DNA of 64,000 nucleotides from an uncultured Clostridiaceae bacterium (GCA_946405135.1 CAMJGD010000011.1:45343-109342); one strand, 5' to 3'; positions 27,587 to 38,639 are shown, counted from the first letter of the stretch. The notes: generated from the letters alone by a model not told the origin. Numbers and translations: made by a program.

Positions 27587-28957
27587 TTAAATTTCCAATA
27601 AAGTATTCTTTTTTATTGAATTAGAACTAAGCATTTTGTCCATTTCGCTATATAGTATGTCTATAGCTTTTATAATCATATCTTCACTAGGTTTAGTTAC
27701 ACTTATCCTAAAACCTTTATTAAAATTAAAATCTTTTAAATAAAAATAATTTATATTTCTTATATCTACATCCCTAGAATTAAGATTATTTATAAGCTCT
27801 TCAGCATTTATGGAATCTGGAAGCTCTATAGAGGTATAAAGCCCATTATCAGGAATAAAGAATTTTAAATCCAATGCAGTAAACTTTTCGAACTGATTTT
27901 TAAGTATTCTCATTTTATTTTTATAAAATTTTTTTAAAACATTTATGTAATTTGAATAGTATCCATTAGTTATATATAAATTAAGTGCAGCTTGAAAGGG
28001 AACTCCACTTACAAGATCCATATAAACCCCATAACTATCAAAAGTATCTGCTAGGTTTTCTGGTAATGAACAAGCAGCTAATCTTATTGAAGGCATCAAT
28101 ATTTTAGAAAAGCTTTTTATGTATATTACCTTTTGGGAATTATCATAAGAAGCTATGGGCATTGAAGGAGAATCATTTAAGTCGCTTAAGTAATCGTCTT
28201 CTAAAATGTATACATCATATTTTTCTGCCAAATAGGCTATTTGCTTTTTTTCTTCTTCTCCATAAGATGTACCCAAAGGGTTTTGCAATCTAGGCATAGT
28301 ATAAAAGAATTTTATATCTTTATTTTTAAATAAGTCTTCTAGTTCATTCATATCAATGCCATCAAAATTTCGTTTTATGCTATGTATATTTAAATTTCCT
28401 TCAGTAAGCCATTTTAAGTATATATTATAAGTGGGCTGTTCTATAAGTATCGACTTTTTGCCATTTGGAAATGGCATTAAAGATAATATAGATAGAGCTT
28501 GCTGGGCACCTGAAGATATCATTATTCTATCTATAGAAGATTTTATATTGTTTTTTTCAAACATAGTACAGACTGTTTGCTTAAATGGTTCAAAACCACA
28601 GGAATTACCATAAGCAAATATAGATTGCTTGTACCTTGAAATAGCTGAATTTATACATTCTTGAAATTCTTCGTAGGGTAATATACTAGAGCAAGGTTCT
28701 CCAGAGGATAAATCTATTTGACCATTTTCAACAATACCAAAGGAATTCAACTGATTGTCCACTACAAAATAACCGCTTTTAGGCAAAGCGTATATTATGT
28801 TTTCTTTTTCTAACTCAGAATAAGCCCTAATAACAGTTGAATTACTGCAGCTGAATTTTATAGCAAGAGCTCTGATAGAGGGCAATTTATCTTTAAAATT
28901 ACCACCTTCTATTTCTGTCTTTATATAATTTATTATCAATTCATATTTTGTACTCAT
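27587..28957 (-). CDS. MocR-type transcriptional regulator (GntR winged helix fused to PLP aminotransferase domain)
   Basis: 456 residues. The N-terminal winged helix (about 1-75) contains LPSIRALAIKFSCSNSTVIRAYSELEKENI in pieces typical of GntR. The C-terminal class I aminotransferase-like domain has SSGAQQALSI, LEDDYLSDL and the PLP lysine in YIKSFSKILMPSIRLA. Such proteins sense an amine or pyridoxal compound and regulate one or a few neighbours. Start is ATG 28957 behind GGAGGAAAT; upstream in-frame codons would add a hydrophobic stretch unlike the family. Target unknown; the divergent DUF2804 gene is a candidate. Confidence 0.9.
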   Translation of the reverse strand: MSTKYELIINYIKTEIEGGNFKDKLPSIRALAIKFSCSNSTVIRAYSELEKENIIYALPKSGYFVVDNQLNSFGIVENGQIDLSSGEPCSSILPYEEFQECINSAISRYKQSIFAYGNSCGFEPFKQTVCTMFEKNNIKSSIDRIMISSGAQQALSILSLMPFPNGKKSILIEQPTYNIYLKWLTEGNLNIHSIKRNFDGIDMNELEDLFKNKDIKFFYTMPRLQNPLGTSYGEEEKKQIAYLAEKYDVYILEDDYLSDLNDSPSMPIASYDNSQKVIYIKSFSKILMPSIRLAACSLPENLADTFDSYGVYMDLVSGVPFQAALNLYITNGYYSNYINVLKKFYKNKMRILKNQFEKFTALDLKFFIPDNGLYTSIELPDSINAEELINNLNSRDVDIRNINYFYLKDFNFNKGFRISVTKPSEDMIIKAIDILYSEMDKMLSSNSIKKNTLLEI

Positions 28958-28968
28958 ATTTCCTCCAT

Positions 28969-29067
28969 TGTATATATACAGAATTATACACTTACCCTTT
29001 ATTAAGGAATTATACCATGTCAATACATTATATTAAAGATATGTTTGCAACAATCTGTATAGATACA
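28969..29067. promoter_or_regulatory. Two GntR-like palindromes in the divergent spacer
   Basis: TGTATATATACA at 28969-28980 and TGTATAGATACA at 29056-29067. Both fit the general GntR pattern of GT and AC separated by six bases. The first lies 11 bases upstream of the MocR start codon, where binding would block expression. The remaining 280 bases up to the next gene are AT-rich, without an obvious gene. Confidence 0.4.
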
Positions 29068-29347
29068 AAACTCATAATATAAGTAATATTCACTTTTATA
29101 ATGATCAGATCGATGATGTGAATTTCCTATTTAATGTTAAAGCTTTCAATAAACTTGTTTATCTGATGATAAATATACTATAATAGACTTAATAGTTATT
29201 ATAATCTAAATATTCAAAAAAAACTATAACTTTTAGGTTAATTATATCAGTGAGCTTTTAAAATTTTTAACCATTGGCTATGTGCTCATTGTTAATAAGC
29301 TCTCACCATTTTTTATACTATTATGAGGGATGTAGGAGGGGGTTATA

Positions 29348-30367
29348 TTGTTAGAAGAAAGGGAGATAACTAAAGATGTAAAACTTTGTGATGAACTTGG
29401 GAAACTAAATACTGAAGCAGTAGGATGGAGCAGAAAGCCTATTATAGATTGCAATCTTAAAGATTACCATAAGTTTAGAAAAAAAAGATGGAATTATTGG
29501 AACATAAATAATGATAAATATTTTTTTACTGCAGCAGTTACCCATATGGATTACAGTGCGTTAATATTTGTATATTTAGTAGATATAGAAAACAAGGTTA
29601 TAATGGAAAAGGACAAATTAATATTTTTAGGAAAAGATGTTCACATTGAGGATGATGTTTTTGAAAATGTTCATTATCAGGATAAAGACATGAATATAAA
29701 ATTTACTTATAATAAAAATTTATTAAAGATAAATATTAATTGGAAGGATTTTTATAATAATTGTACCTTGAAAAGTGAATTTTTTATAGATTACTATAAA
29801 GATGTAGAAACACTTAATGTGGTAATACCTTGGAATAAGGATGAATTTCAATTCACTTCTAAACAAAATTGCTTTTTAGCAAAAGGCTATGTGAAGTTAG
29901 GCAAGGAATATTATGAATTTAAAAAGTATAATTCTTTTGCATCCATGGATTTTGGAAGAGGAATATGGCCAAGAAATATTATGTGGAATTGGGCCACATT
30001 TTCAGGTAAAATAGATGGAAAGCTATTTGGTATAAATTTAGGAGCAAAATGGACTCAAGGTACTGGAATGTGTGAAAATGCCATATATATAGATGAAAAA
30101 TTAATAAAAGTCCATGAAGATGTAGAATTTGTATATGATGAAAAAGATATGATGAAACCTTGGCTTATAAACACTGTAAATTCAGAAGATATTTATATGG
30201 AATTTGTACCTTTGTTTCATAGAATATACCGTAAAAATATGCTGCTTATAAAGTCAAATTTTAATCAGATCTTTGGCAAGTTCAATGGTATTATTAACAT
30301 AAATGATGAAAAATATTTAATTAAAGATGTATTAGGTTGTGTAGAAGAACAAAAAGCAAAATGGTAA
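29348..30367 (+). CDS. DUF2804 family protein
   Basis: 339-residue protein of the DUF2804 family, function unknown. Features: early tryptophan-rich KKRWNYWNINNDKYFF, repeated beta-strand pattern, YNSFASMDFGRGIWPRNIMW and WATFSGKIDGKLFGINLG, which are the conserved core. No signal peptide or membrane segment. The fold is thought to be a lipocalin-like beta structure (family-level knowledge, not visible here). TTG start behind GTAGGAGG. Stands alone with a strong terminator. Confidence 0.8.
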   Translation: MLEEREITKDVKLCDELGKLNTEAVGWSRKPIIDCNLKDYHKFRKKRWNYWNINNDKYFFTAAVTHMDYSALIFVYLVDIENKVIMEKDKLIFLGKDVHIEDDVFENVHYQDKDMNIKFTYNKNLLKININWKDFYNNCTLKSEFFIDYYKDVETLNVVIPWNKDEFQFTSKQNCFLAKGYVKLGKEYYEFKKYNSFASMDFGRGIWPRNIMWNWATFSGKIDGKLFGINLGAKWTQGTGMCENAIYIDEKLIKVHEDVEFVYDEKDMMKPWLINTVNSEDIYMEFVPLFHRIYRKNMLLIKSNFNQIFGKFNGIININDEKYLIKDVLGCVEEQKAKW

Positions 30368-30392
30368 AGGCTAAAAATTAAATAAATTATAT

Positions 30393-30435
30393 AGAATAAA
30401 GCTGTAAAATATTGATTTTTACAGTTTTATTCTTA
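30393..30435 (+). terminator. Terminator after the DUF2804 gene
   Basis: Seventeen-base stem 30393-30409 with 30417-30433 (one G-T pair), seven-base loop. The T-run is weak. Confidence 0.65.
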
Positions 30436-30475
30436 TATAATGAATTAATAATGGAATTAATGAGGAGATAGATTA

Positions 30476-31720
30476 ATGAATAGATGCTTTTTTGACTCTA
30501 AAGAAGTTGTATTACAAAATGGATTAAAGGTAGTTACCATAAAAAAAGATACTCAAATTGCTTCAGTGCAGTTAGGAGTTAAAGTTGGAGCTTTATATGA
30601 AAAGCAAAATGAAAAAGGTATATCTCATTTTATAGAGCATATGCTTTTTAAAGGAACTACCCATAGAGATAATGAAACCCTTAATAGAGATCTAGAAAAT
30701 TTGGGTGGGGAATATAATGCTTATACAGATTATGGCTGCACAGTATATAGCATTACTGCTTTAGAAGATGAACTTGAAAGTTCTATAGAACTTTTATCTG
30801 ATATGATTATGTTTTCTAATTTTCCAGACCATGAGATAGAAAGGGAAAGAGGAGTTATATTGTCAGAAATAAGGACAAGCAAAGACGACATAGAGGATTA
30901 CAGTTTTAAGAAGGTATGTGAAGCAGGATTCAGCAAAAGTCCATTAAAATATGAAGTGGTTGGCTGTGAAGATAGTGTAAACTCTTTTAGTAAAAAGGAA
31001 TTAAGTGATTTTTATAAAAAGTACTATGTACCTAACAACAGCTGCATTACAGTGGTTTCCTCTTTAGAGCATGAAGATGCCCTAAGTCTTATTGAAAAGT
31101 ATTTTCAATGCTGGGTTAAATTTGAACTTGAAAAAAGTGAAATAATAATAGAAAATAATATTAAAACCAAGAATATATCTTATAAAAATGATATAGAACA
31201 AAGCACTATAATTTTTCTATATACTTTTTATGATATGGAAAAAGAAAAGGAACTTCCATTAAAGATATTAAATCATAGACTGGGAGAGAGTGCTAATTCT
31301 ATATTGTTTAGAGAGTTAAGAGAAAAAAAAGGTCTTGCATACGATGTATATACCCATATAGATATGACAAATTACGTAAAGACTTTATTTATATATACTG
31401 CAGTGGCAGAGGACAAAGTTGATGAAGCGGTAACTACTATAGAACAATGTATAGACAAGATCATAAATAAGGAAATAATATTTAATGATGAAACTTTAGC
31501 ATTAATGAAAAAAGTTCATAAAACTGCAGTAGTTTCTACCTTAGAGGATTCTGCAGATTTAGGAAATTATGTGCTTCATCAATGCATGGATGATGAAGAT
31601 ATATATGAATTTATAAAAGACATGGATGATTTAGAAAAAATAAAAAAGGATGATATATATGAAGTGGCTTTGGATGTATTAAAGAACCCTACTATTCATA
31701 TATTGATGCCTTTAAAATAA
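30476..31720 (+). CDS. M16-family zinc metallopeptidase
   Basis: Processing-peptidase-like protease. The inverted zinc motif is H51-F-I-E54-H55 in SHFIEHMLFKGT; the third ligand is expected in the downstream glutamate-rich helix (LEDELESSIELL region). The C-terminal half has LRELREKKGLAYDVYTH-type substrate-binding residues (ELREKKGLAYDVY). 414 residues, like the single-subunit bacterial YmxG type. No signal peptide, so cytoplasmic. GAGGAGAT before ATG. Followed by recX at 17 bases. Confidence 0.9.
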   Translation: MNRCFFDSKEVVLQNGLKVVTIKKDTQIASVQLGVKVGALYEKQNEKGISHFIEHMLFKGTTHRDNETLNRDLENLGGEYNAYTDYGCTVYSITALEDELESSIELLSDMIMFSNFPDHEIERERGVILSEIRTSKDDIEDYSFKKVCEAGFSKSPLKYEVVGCEDSVNSFSKKELSDFYKKYYVPNNSCITVVSSLEHEDALSLIEKYFQCWVKFELEKSEIIIENNIKTKNISYKNDIEQSTIIFLYTFYDMEKEKELPLKILNHRLGESANSILFRELREKKGLAYDVYTHIDMTNYVKTLFIYTAVAEDKVDEAVTTIEQCIDKIINKEIIFNDETLALMKKVHKTAVVSTLEDSADLGNYVLHQCMDDEDIYEFIKDMDDLEKIKKDDIYEVALDVLKNPTIHILMPLK

Positions 31721-31736
31721 ATGATGTGAGGTTCCT

Positions 31737-32375
31737 ATGGAAAATAAAATTACCAATATAGAATTGCAAAAAAACAATAAAAACCGAGTTAATATCTATA
31801 TAGATGAAAGCTATGCTTTTTCTTGTGATGCAGAGATTATATATAGGTATGGTCTAAAGATTGGCAGCAATATAGATATTAAAGAGTTAAAAAAAGTAAC
31901 AGATGAAGATAATTTTATAAAAGCCAAGAATTCAGCTTTAAGAACTATTGAAAAAACCTATAAGAGTGAGAAACAAATTAAAGATAAACTAATTAAACAA
32001 GGTTATGATGAAACAGTAGTTTTAAAAACTATTGGATTTTTAAAAGAATATGATTTTATAAATGATTATAGATATGTAGATATGTATATTAAAGAAAAAT
32101 CAGCAAGTTATGGAATACAAAAGATGAAGTACTCACTTTTGATGAAAGGTATACCAGAAGAAATAATAAATGAAAAACTTCAAAATATAGATAAAGATTT
32201 AGAAAGAGAAGCAGCAAAAAAAATAGCTTTAAAAAAATATAATGTACTGATAAAGAGGGAACTGGATTCTAAAAACTTATACAGAAAACTCTATCAACAT
32301 CTTTTAAGCAAAGGCTACAGCTATGAATGTATAAAATCTGTAGTTTCTGAGGTACTTGGAAATAGTTATGAATAA
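31737..32375 (+). CDS. recX: Regulatory protein RecX
   Basis: Modulates RecA filaments. 212 residues, the long Gram-positive form. Three-helix repeats are visible: ALRTIEKTYKSEKQIKDKLIKQGYDETVV, YDFINDYRYVDMYIKEK, and the repeat of the KGY..E..I pattern near the C-terminus (LLSKGYSYECIKSVV). GAGGTTCC before ATG. recA is not near, which is common in clostridia. Confidence 0.85.
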   Translation: MENKITNIELQKNNKNRVNIYIDESYAFSCDAEIIYRYGLKIGSNIDIKELKKVTDEDNFIKAKNSALRTIEKTYKSEKQIKDKLIKQGYDETVVLKTIGFLKEYDFINDYRYVDMYIKEKSASYGIQKMKYSLLMKGIPEEIINEKLQNIDKDLEREAAKKIALKKYNVLIKRELDSKNLYRKLYQHLLSKGYSYECIKSVVSEVLGNSYE

Positions 32376-32395
32376 TTTAATAGAGGTGGGTATAA

Positions 32396-33559
32396 ATGAA
32401 ATATAATCCCATAAATATTTTGTTTGCTTTAGCATTCTTTTTACCTATTTTAAAGGGATTTATTGTAAAGTTTAATTCTCAAAACTTAAAAGAGGATTTA
32501 ATAGAGGTGATTAAGAGTATATCCTTTGTTATTTCTTTAATACTTGGCATATATGTAACAAGAAGAATATTTATCTATCATGACTGGAATATAGTAGATC
32601 TATTACCTGAAAACCTTATTTCATTTTTAGATGCCAGACCCATGATAGTTTATATTTTCATTTTGCCTATAATTATATACATTATATATAAATTAGTATT
32701 TATAATTATTGAATTTTTAAACCTTATAAGTATCTATCCTATATTGGATACTATGGAAAAGTTCTTCAGAAATAAAAGGCAGTTTATAAGAAGATTAATG
32801 GGGGCAATTTTTGAAATACCCAAAGCTATATGCTATATTTTGCTATTATCTTTTGCATTAAACTTTTTATCTGTAATAAATTTAAGTGCTCCAATTAATA
32901 AGCAGCTTCAGGGCTCTAATATATATAACTATATGTGTAAGGAAATAGTTATACCTATAGCCAATTCTAAACTGGCTAAACAGCTGCCTGAAGTTATAAA
33001 TAATTCTCTTAAGGTAGAGATAAAACAAAATATTCCCAGCAATTCTTCACAAAATAAAAATAATAGTAAATCAAATCAAATTGTATACTATAATGGAGTG
33101 ACCTTAGATGAAGGCATAAAATCTAATAAGGAAATTGATAGTTTTGCAAAAAAATTAGTGCAAGATCAAAAAACGGATAAAGCTAAGGCAAGAGCTATTT
33201 ATAATTGGATAGGTGCAAATATAGAATATGACTATGATAAGGCTAATAGAGTGCTTAGTAGTGATTTTAACATAAGTTCAGGAGCTATACCAACCTATAA
33301 AACTAAAAAAGGTATATGCTTTGATTATTCCTGCTTATATGTGGCTATGTGCAGGTCTGCAGGTTTAAAAGTAAGGATGGTTACAGGAGATGGATTTAAC
33401 GGGATAAGCTGGGTAAGCCATGCTTGGAATCAGGTGTATGTTTCTGAAGAAAATAAGTGGATAAATGTAGATACCACATTTTATAAAGGTGGAAATTATT
33501 TTAACAGCAGAAGGTTTGAATTGGATCACAGGGGAGATAAGATTATTGGAGAATGGTAA
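32396..33559 (+). CDS. Membrane protein with C-terminal transglutaminase-like domain
   Basis: 387 residues. About four membrane segments in the first 165 residues (around 5-22, 38-54, 80-112 and 138-160). Then a low-complexity linker (SNSSQNKNNSKSN) and a transglutaminase/cysteine-protease fold with triad Cys308 (KKGICFDYSC), His342 (WVSHAWNQV) and Asp359 (WINVDTTF). The domain is probably outside the membrane. It may act on peptide bonds or cross-links; substrate unknown. It follows recX by 20 bases with AGAGGTGG. Confidence 0.82.
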   Translation: MKYNPINILFALAFFLPILKGFIVKFNSQNLKEDLIEVIKSISFVISLILGIYVTRRIFIYHDWNIVDLLPENLISFLDARPMIVYIFILPIIIYIIYKLVFIIIEFLNLISIYPILDTMEKFFRNKRQFIRRLMGAIFEIPKAICYILLLSFALNFLSVINLSAPINKQLQGSNIYNYMCKEIVIPIANSKLAKQLPEVINNSLKVEIKQNIPSNSSQNKNNSKSNQIVYYNGVTLDEGIKSNKEIDSFAKKLVQDQKTDKAKARAIYNWIGANIEYDYDKANRVLSSDFNISSGAIPTYKTKKGICFDYSCLYVAMCRSAGLKVRMVTGDGFNGISWVSHAWNQVYVSEENKWINVDTTFYKGGNYFNSRRFELDHRGDKIIGEW

Positions 33560-33563
33560 AGGG

Positions 33564-33598
33564 AAAAGGCACCTTAGGTTTGACTTAAGGTGCCTTTT
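33564..33598. terminator. Bidirectional terminator
   Basis: Thirteen-base stem AAAAGGCACCTTA with its complement at 33586-33598, then TG. It includes the stop codon of the leftward TPR gene. Confidence 0.8.
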
Positions 33599-33941
33599 TG
33601 TAATTTTTTATTATTAAATTTATAGCCTTTTCACAATCTTCATCTTCATTGTTTAAGGCCCAGGAAGTGTTAAAATATATAAGAGCCTTGCTGTTTTGAT
33701 TCAGCATGGCATAACAATAGGCTAAGTTAAAGAAATATTTGCTGTCTCGTTTTAATAATAAAGCGGATTTTAGAAGGTCAATGGCTTTGGTATATTCTTT
33801 GAGTTTAATGAAACACACTGCAGCATTATAAAAGGAACAGGCTTCATTTTCTTTATTTTCTATAGCTTTTTGATAAAGACTTATGGCCTTTTTATAATCT
33901 TTTATATTGTAAAACTCATTAGCTTTGTGGAAATAACTCAT
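33585..33941 (-). CDS. Small TPR-repeat protein
   Basis: 118 residues made of three tetratricopeptide repeats: FHKANEFYNIKDYKKAISLY, ACSFYNAAVCFIKLKEYTKA and YFFNLAYCYAMLNQNSKALI, each with the small-residue/aromatic pattern of TPR helices A and B. A short C-terminal helix follows. No enzyme domain; probably a protein-protein adaptor. TAAGGAGGT precedes ATG. It is convergent with the transglutaminase-like gene. Partner unknown. Confidence 0.8.
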   Translation of the reverse strand: MSYFHKANEFYNIKDYKKAISLYQKAIENKENEACSFYNAAVCFIKLKEYTKAIDLLKSALLLKRDSKYFFNLAYCYAMLNQNSKALIYFNTSWALNNEDEDCEKAINLIIKNYKKAP

Positions 33942-34233
33942 AGGTAAACCTCCTTAATACAATTTCATCGTTGTTATATAGAAATAATATTAAATTTCCT
34001 ATTAAAGTATTACATTTTGATTCTTTACATATAAAATAAAAAATATACATATAAATACTAATTAAGTAATATTATTATTTATAACCAGCCTATGAAAACT
34101 TAATATAAACTTATTCACTATGAATAAAAATTATGATATAAATAGAAGCAATGTGATAATTTAAAAATATGATATATAATGAAATTGTTTATAAAAAATA
34201 TGAGAATTGACGCATAAAACTGCAAATGCTATT

Positions 34234-34274
34234 ATTTGTTAATGAAGCTTTAAACAAATATAAATATTTGTTTA
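34234..34274. promoter_or_regulatory. Three ATTTGTT half-sites and a dyad upstream of the activase gene
   Basis: ATTTGTT at 34234-34240 (plus), the same word inverted at 34253-34259, and again direct at 34266-34272. The last two form a perfect inverted repeat, TAAACAAATAT to its complement, with a two-base spacer (34251-34274). A TATAAT lies at 34286-34291, so the dyad covers the expected -35 area. The rest of 33942-34329 is AT-rich without a gene. Confidence 0.4.
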
Positions 34275-34329
34275 TATTTCATGTATATAATTTATATATA
34301 AATAAAATTATGAAAGAGAAGGTATTGCA

Positions 34330-37300
34330 ATGAGAGAATTAGTTCATGTAGGATTGGACGTCGGTTCTACTACTGTCAAAATTGCTGTTTTAGATAAAAA
34401 TGATAGATTAATATATAGCAGATATGAAAGACATTTTTCTGATATAAAAAAATCCATAATAATGCTTTTAAAAGATTCTTATAATCAATATAAAAACTAT
34501 GATATAACCATAAATGTTACTGGCTCTGGAGGACTTTCTGTATCTAAATGGCTTAAGATACCTTTTATTCAGGAAGTAATAGCTTGTACAAATACAGTAG
34601 AAAGATTCATTCCTGAAACGGATGTAGCCATTGAATTAGGTGGAGAAGATGCTAAAATAACCTATTTTAGAGGTGGTATAGAGCAGAGGATGAATGGAAC
34701 TTGTGCTGGAGGTACAGGAGCATTTATAGATCAAATGGCTTCCCTTCTTCAAACGGATGCTCAAGGTTTAAATGAACTGGCAAAAGATCACAAAACTATC
34801 TATCCTATAGCAGCTAGATGCGGAGTATTTGCAAAAACAGACATACAACCCTTATTAAATGAAGGGGCTAATAAAGAAGACATTGCAGCTTCTATATTTC
34901 AAGCGGTAGTAACTCAAACTATAAGTGGACTCGCTTGTGGAAAACCTATAAGAGGGAATGTAGCCTTTTTAGGGGGACCTTTATACTTTTTATCTGAATT
35001 GAGAGAAAGATTTAAACAGACATTAAATCTAAAAGAAGATCAGGTGATATTCCCTGAAAACTCCCAGCTGTTTGTAGCAGAAGGAGCCGCTCTTTATTCT
35101 AAAAAAAGCGAGCCTATGCACTTTGATACTCTTGTACAAAAAATGTATGGAATAAATGGCTGTGAAGATAGGGAAATAGAAAGATTAATTCCTCTTTTTA
35201 ATAGCAAAGAGGAATTAGAAGCTTTTAAAATGAAGCATGATGTCCATAAGACAGAAAGAGGTATATTAGAGCAGTATAAAGGAAAATGCTTTTTAGGTAT
35301 AGATGCAGGTTCCACCACTACAAAGGTAGTGCTTACTGGAGAAGAAAATCAGATTTTGTATTCCTACTATGGAAGCAATAAAGGAAATCCATTAAGCCGA
35401 GTAGTAGAAATACTTAAAGATCTTTATAGCAAGCTTCCCAAAGAAGCTGTCATTGCAAATTCAACTGTTACAGGATATGGCGAAAATTTAATTAAAGCAG
35501 CCCTTTCTGTAGATATTGGGGAGATAGAAACTATAGCCCATTATAAGGCTGCAGATTACTTTTTACCAGGAGTAGACTTCATATTGGATATTGGTGGACA
35601 AGATATGAAGTGTTTAAGGATAAAAAATGGAGTTATAGATAGCATATTATTAAATGAAGCATGTTCTTCAGGCTGCGGATCCTTTATTGAAACCTTTGCT
35701 AAATCTTTAAATCTTTCTGTAGAGGAGTTTGCTAACGAAGCTCTTTTAGCTAAAAGCCCTGTGGATTTAGGATCAAGATGTACAGTCTTTATGAATTCAA
35801 GGGTTAAACAAGCTCAAAAAGAAGGTGCTTCTGTAGGAGATATTTCCGCAGGACTATCCTATTCTGTAATAAAAAATGCTCTATTTAAAGTAATAAAAAT
35901 TAGAGATCCTAAAGATATGGGAGAAAAGATAATAGTTCAAGGCGGTACATTCTATAATGATGCAGTGCTTAGAAGCTTTGAATTAATATCTCAAAGAGAA
36001 GCAGTAAGACCAGATATAGCCGGTCTTATGGGTGCTTTTGGAGCTGCACTTATAGCTAAAGAAAGATATGAAGAAGGATATGTATCAACTTTAGCAAACT
36101 ATGAAAATATAAATAAGTTCAGTTCAGAAACCTCTATGCGAAGATGCGGAAAATGCGGAAATAATTGTTTACTAACTATAAATAAGTTTTCAGATGGCAA
36201 AGAATTTATTTCAGGTAATAGATGTGAAAGAGGTGCAGGCAAAGAAAAGGCTGAAGAAAATATACCTAATCTATATGATTATAAGTATAAAAGATTATTT
36301 CAGTATAAACCTTTAAGCAAAGAAGAAGCAAAGAGAGGTACTGTGGGTATACCTCGAGTACTTAATCTGTATGAAAATTATCCATTTTGGTTTACATTTT
36401 TTACGGAGCTTGGATTTAGAGTAGAGATATCTCAAAGATCCTCAAAGAAAGTCTATGAAATGGGCATGGAAACCATACCCTCAGAATCCGTATGCTATCC
36501 AGCAAAGCTGGTTCATGGACACATAATGGATCTTATAAATAGGAATGTGGATTTTATATTTTATCCAAGTATACCTTATGAAAAGAAAGAGATAAAAGAG
36601 GCAAATAATCATTATAATTGCCCTATTGTTACCTCTTATCCTGAAGTTATAAAAAATAATATGGATATATTAAAAGAGAAAAATATAGTATTTATGAATC
36701 CATTTATATCTCTGCATAATAAGAAAAAACTTGCAAAAAGATTATATATGGAATTTAAAAGCTTTGGAATAAGTTTAAATGAAATAGATATAGCAGTGGA
36801 TAAGGCTTGGGAAGAAAGAGAAATTTTCCAAAATGATATAAGAATAAAAGGTATGGAAGTATTAACCTATTTAAACAGAACTGGTAAAAAGGGTATTGTT
36901 TTAAGTGGAAGACCTTATCATGTAGATCCAGAAATACATCATGGAATACCTGAAGTGATCACAAGTTTTGGCATGGCAGTATTAACTGAAGACAGCATAG
37001 CCCATCTTGGAGATGTGGAAAGACCTTTAAGGGTAGTGGATCAGTGGATGTATCACAGCAGGCTATACGCCGCAGCAAGTTATGTAGCAACTCAAGACAA
37101 TATAGAGCTAGTTCAGCTTAATTCTTTTGGCTGCGGATTAGATGCGGTGACTACAGATCAAGTTCAGGAAATACTTTCGGAAAATGGAAAAATATATACA
37201 GTATTAAAGATAGATGAAGTAAATAATTTAGGAGCAGTGAAGATAAGAATTAGATCTTTAAAGGCTGCTATGGAGGAAAGAGAAAAAAATGGATATAAAC

Positions 37301-38613
37301 CTTCTCACCATAAAGCAAGCAATGAAAGAGTAATATTTACAAAGGAAATGAGAAAAACTCATACTATATTGTCTCCACAAATGTCACCTATACATTTTCA
37401 ATTTTTAGAAGAAGCTTTTAGGGCTTGCGGATATAATCTAGTGATATTACCTTCTGTAGATAAAAAAGCTGTTGAAGAAGGATTAAAATATGTAAATAAT
37501 GATGCTTGCTACCCTTCCATAATAGTGGTAGGACAGCTTGTTGAAGCACTTAAATCTGGAAAATATGATATGGATACTACCTCTGTAATTATCTCTCAAA
37601 CTGGAGGAGGATGCAGGGCTACTAACTATATAGGATTTATAAGAAAAGCATTAAAAGAAGCAGGTTTTAAAGATGTGCCTGTGGTATCTTTAAATGCAGT
37701 AGGAATGGAAAAAAATCCAGGTTTTACATTTACACCTTCTTTGGCTAATAAATGTATGATGGCTTTATTGTATGGAGATCTTTTTATGAGGGTTTTATAT
37801 AAGGTAAGACCTTATGAAAAGGAAAAAGGTGCTGCTAATGCCTTATATGAAAGCTGGGTAGAAAAAGCAAAGAAAAATGTAGTAAATGGTGAATATAAAG
37901 AATTTAAAAAGAACGTACAAGCCATAGTAGAGGATTTTGATTCATTAGAAATAACTGATGTGATAAAACCTAAGGTAGGTTTAGTAGGAGAGATACTTGT
38001 AAAATTCCATCCTACTGCCAACAATAATGTAGTAGACATAGTGGAAGCAGAAGGGGCAGAAGCTGTAATGCCAGACTTAACTGACTTTTTCCTATACTCT
38101 GCCTATGATTATGATTTTAAATATAAATATCTTTCAGGAAGCCGAATAGCTAAAAATGTAGGGTTAGCGGCTATTAAGGGTATAGAACTTTATAGAAAAC
38201 CTATGAAAGAAGCCCTTGAAAGCAGCAAAAGATTTCATGCTCCTAAAACTATATATGAGCTTGCGGATAAAGCTTCAGAAATTTTATCTTTAGGAAATCA
38301 AACAGGAGAAGGCTGGTTTTTAACTGCAGAAATGATTGAGCTCATTGAAAGCGGAGTAAATAACATAATATGTATGCAGCCTTTTGCATGTTTACCTAAT
38401 CATGTAACAGGAAAAGGAATGATAAAACCTTTAAAGGAAAAATATGCTGAAGCCAATATTATAGCAGTAGACTATGATCCAGGAGCCAGTGAAGTCAATC
38501 AATTAAATAGAATAAAACTTATGATGTCTACAGCTTTTAAAAATCTAGAAAGTGAAGAAAGCAACATTAAATATGTAAAGGAAGAAGTAGTTTTAGAAAG
38601 TGTTCAAAGATAG
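34330..38613 (+). CDS. Giant acyl-CoA dehydratase activase-related protein (two ASKHA ATPase domains + DUF2229)
   Basis: 1427 residues. First BadF/BcrA-type ATPase domain: [15 protein letters not shown] (about 8-22) and [15 protein letters not shown] with the cluster-type cysteine. Second ATPase domain from about 322: [13 protein letters not shown], then [16 protein letters not shown] cysteine cluster follows, [10 protein letters not shown] (C606, C609, C613). The C-terminal half carries the DUF2229/CoA-enzyme-activase region with [31 protein letters not shown] and [16 protein letters not shown]. Relatives reduce 2-hydroxyacyl-CoA dehydratases by ATP-driven electron transfer. No dehydratase subunit genes are nearby, so the partner is unknown. 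GAAGG before ATG is a modest site. Confidence 0.85.
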   Translation: MRELVHVGLDVGSTTVKIAVLDKNDRLIYSRYERHFSDIKKSIIMLLKDSYNQYKNYDITINVTGSGGLSVSKWLKIPFIQEVIACTNTVERFIPETDVAIELGGEDAKITYFRGGIEQRMNGTCAGGTGAFIDQMASLLQTDAQGLNELAKDHKTIYPIAARCGVFAKTDIQPLLNEGANKEDIAASIFQAVVTQTISGLACGKPIRGNVAFLGGPLYFLSELRERFKQTLNLKEDQVIFPENSQLFVAEGAALYSKKSEPMHFDTLVQKMYGINGCEDREIERLIPLFNSKEELEAFKMKHDVHKTERGILEQYKGKCFLGIDAGSTTTKVVLTGEENQILYSYYGSNKGNPLSRVVEILKDLYSKLPKEAVIANSTVTGYGENLIKAALSVDIGEIETIAHYKAADYFLPGVDFILDIGGQDMKCLRIKNGVIDSILLNEACSSGCGSFIETFAKSLNLSVEEFANEALLAKSPVDLGSRCTVFMNSRVKQAQKEGASVGDISAGLSYSVIKNALFKVIKIRDPKDMGEKIIVQGGTFYNDAVLRSFELISQREAVRPDIAGLMGAFGAALIAKERYEEGYVSTLANYENINKFSSETSMRRCGKCGNNCLLTINKFSDGKEFISGNRCERGAGKEKAEENIPNLYDYKYKRLFQYKPLSKEEAKRGTVGIPRVLNLYENYPFWFTFFTELGFRVEISQRSSKKVYEMGMETIPSESVCYPAKLVHGHIMDLINRNVDFIFYPSIPYEKKEIKEANNHYNCPIVTSYPEVIKNNMDILKEKNIVFMNPFISLHNKKKLAKRLYMEFKSFGISLNEIDIAVDKAWEEREIFQNDIRIKGMEVLTYLNRTGKKGIVLSGRPYHVDPEIHHGIPEVITSFGMAVLTEDSIAHLGDVERPLRVVDQWMYHSRLYAAASYVATQDNIELVQLNSFGCGLDAVTTDQVQEILSENGKIYTVLKIDEVNNLGAVKIRIRSLKAAMEEREKNGYKPSHHKASNERVIFTKEMRKTHTILSPQMSPIHFQFLEEAFRACGYNLVILPSVDKKAVEEGLKYVNNDACYPSIIVVGQLVEALKSGKYDMDTTSVIISQTGGGCRATNYIGFIRKALKEAGFKDVPVVSLNAVGMEKNPGFTFTPSLANKCMMALLYGDLFMRVLYKVRPYEKEKGAANALYESWVEKAKKNVVNGEYKEFKKNVQAIVEDFDSLEITDVIKPKVGLVGEILVKFHPTANNNVVDIVEAEGAEAVMPDLTDFFLYSAYDYDFKYKYLSGSRIAKNVGLAAIKGIELYRKPMKEALESSKRFHAPKTIYELADKASEILSLGNQTGEGWFLTAEMIELIESGVNNIICMQPFACLPNHVTGKGMIKPLKEKYAEANIIAVDYDPGASEVNQLNRIKLMMSTAFKNLESEESNIKYVKEEVVLESVQR

Positions 38614-38639
38614 TAGTAAATTTAGTTTTAGTATATATC

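Noticed and set aside
34235..34259. Rex (redox) operator upstream of the activase gene
   Set aside because: TTTGTTAA and TTAAACAAA occur, but the spacing and inner bases do not match the TTGTTAA-N4-TTAACAA consensus.
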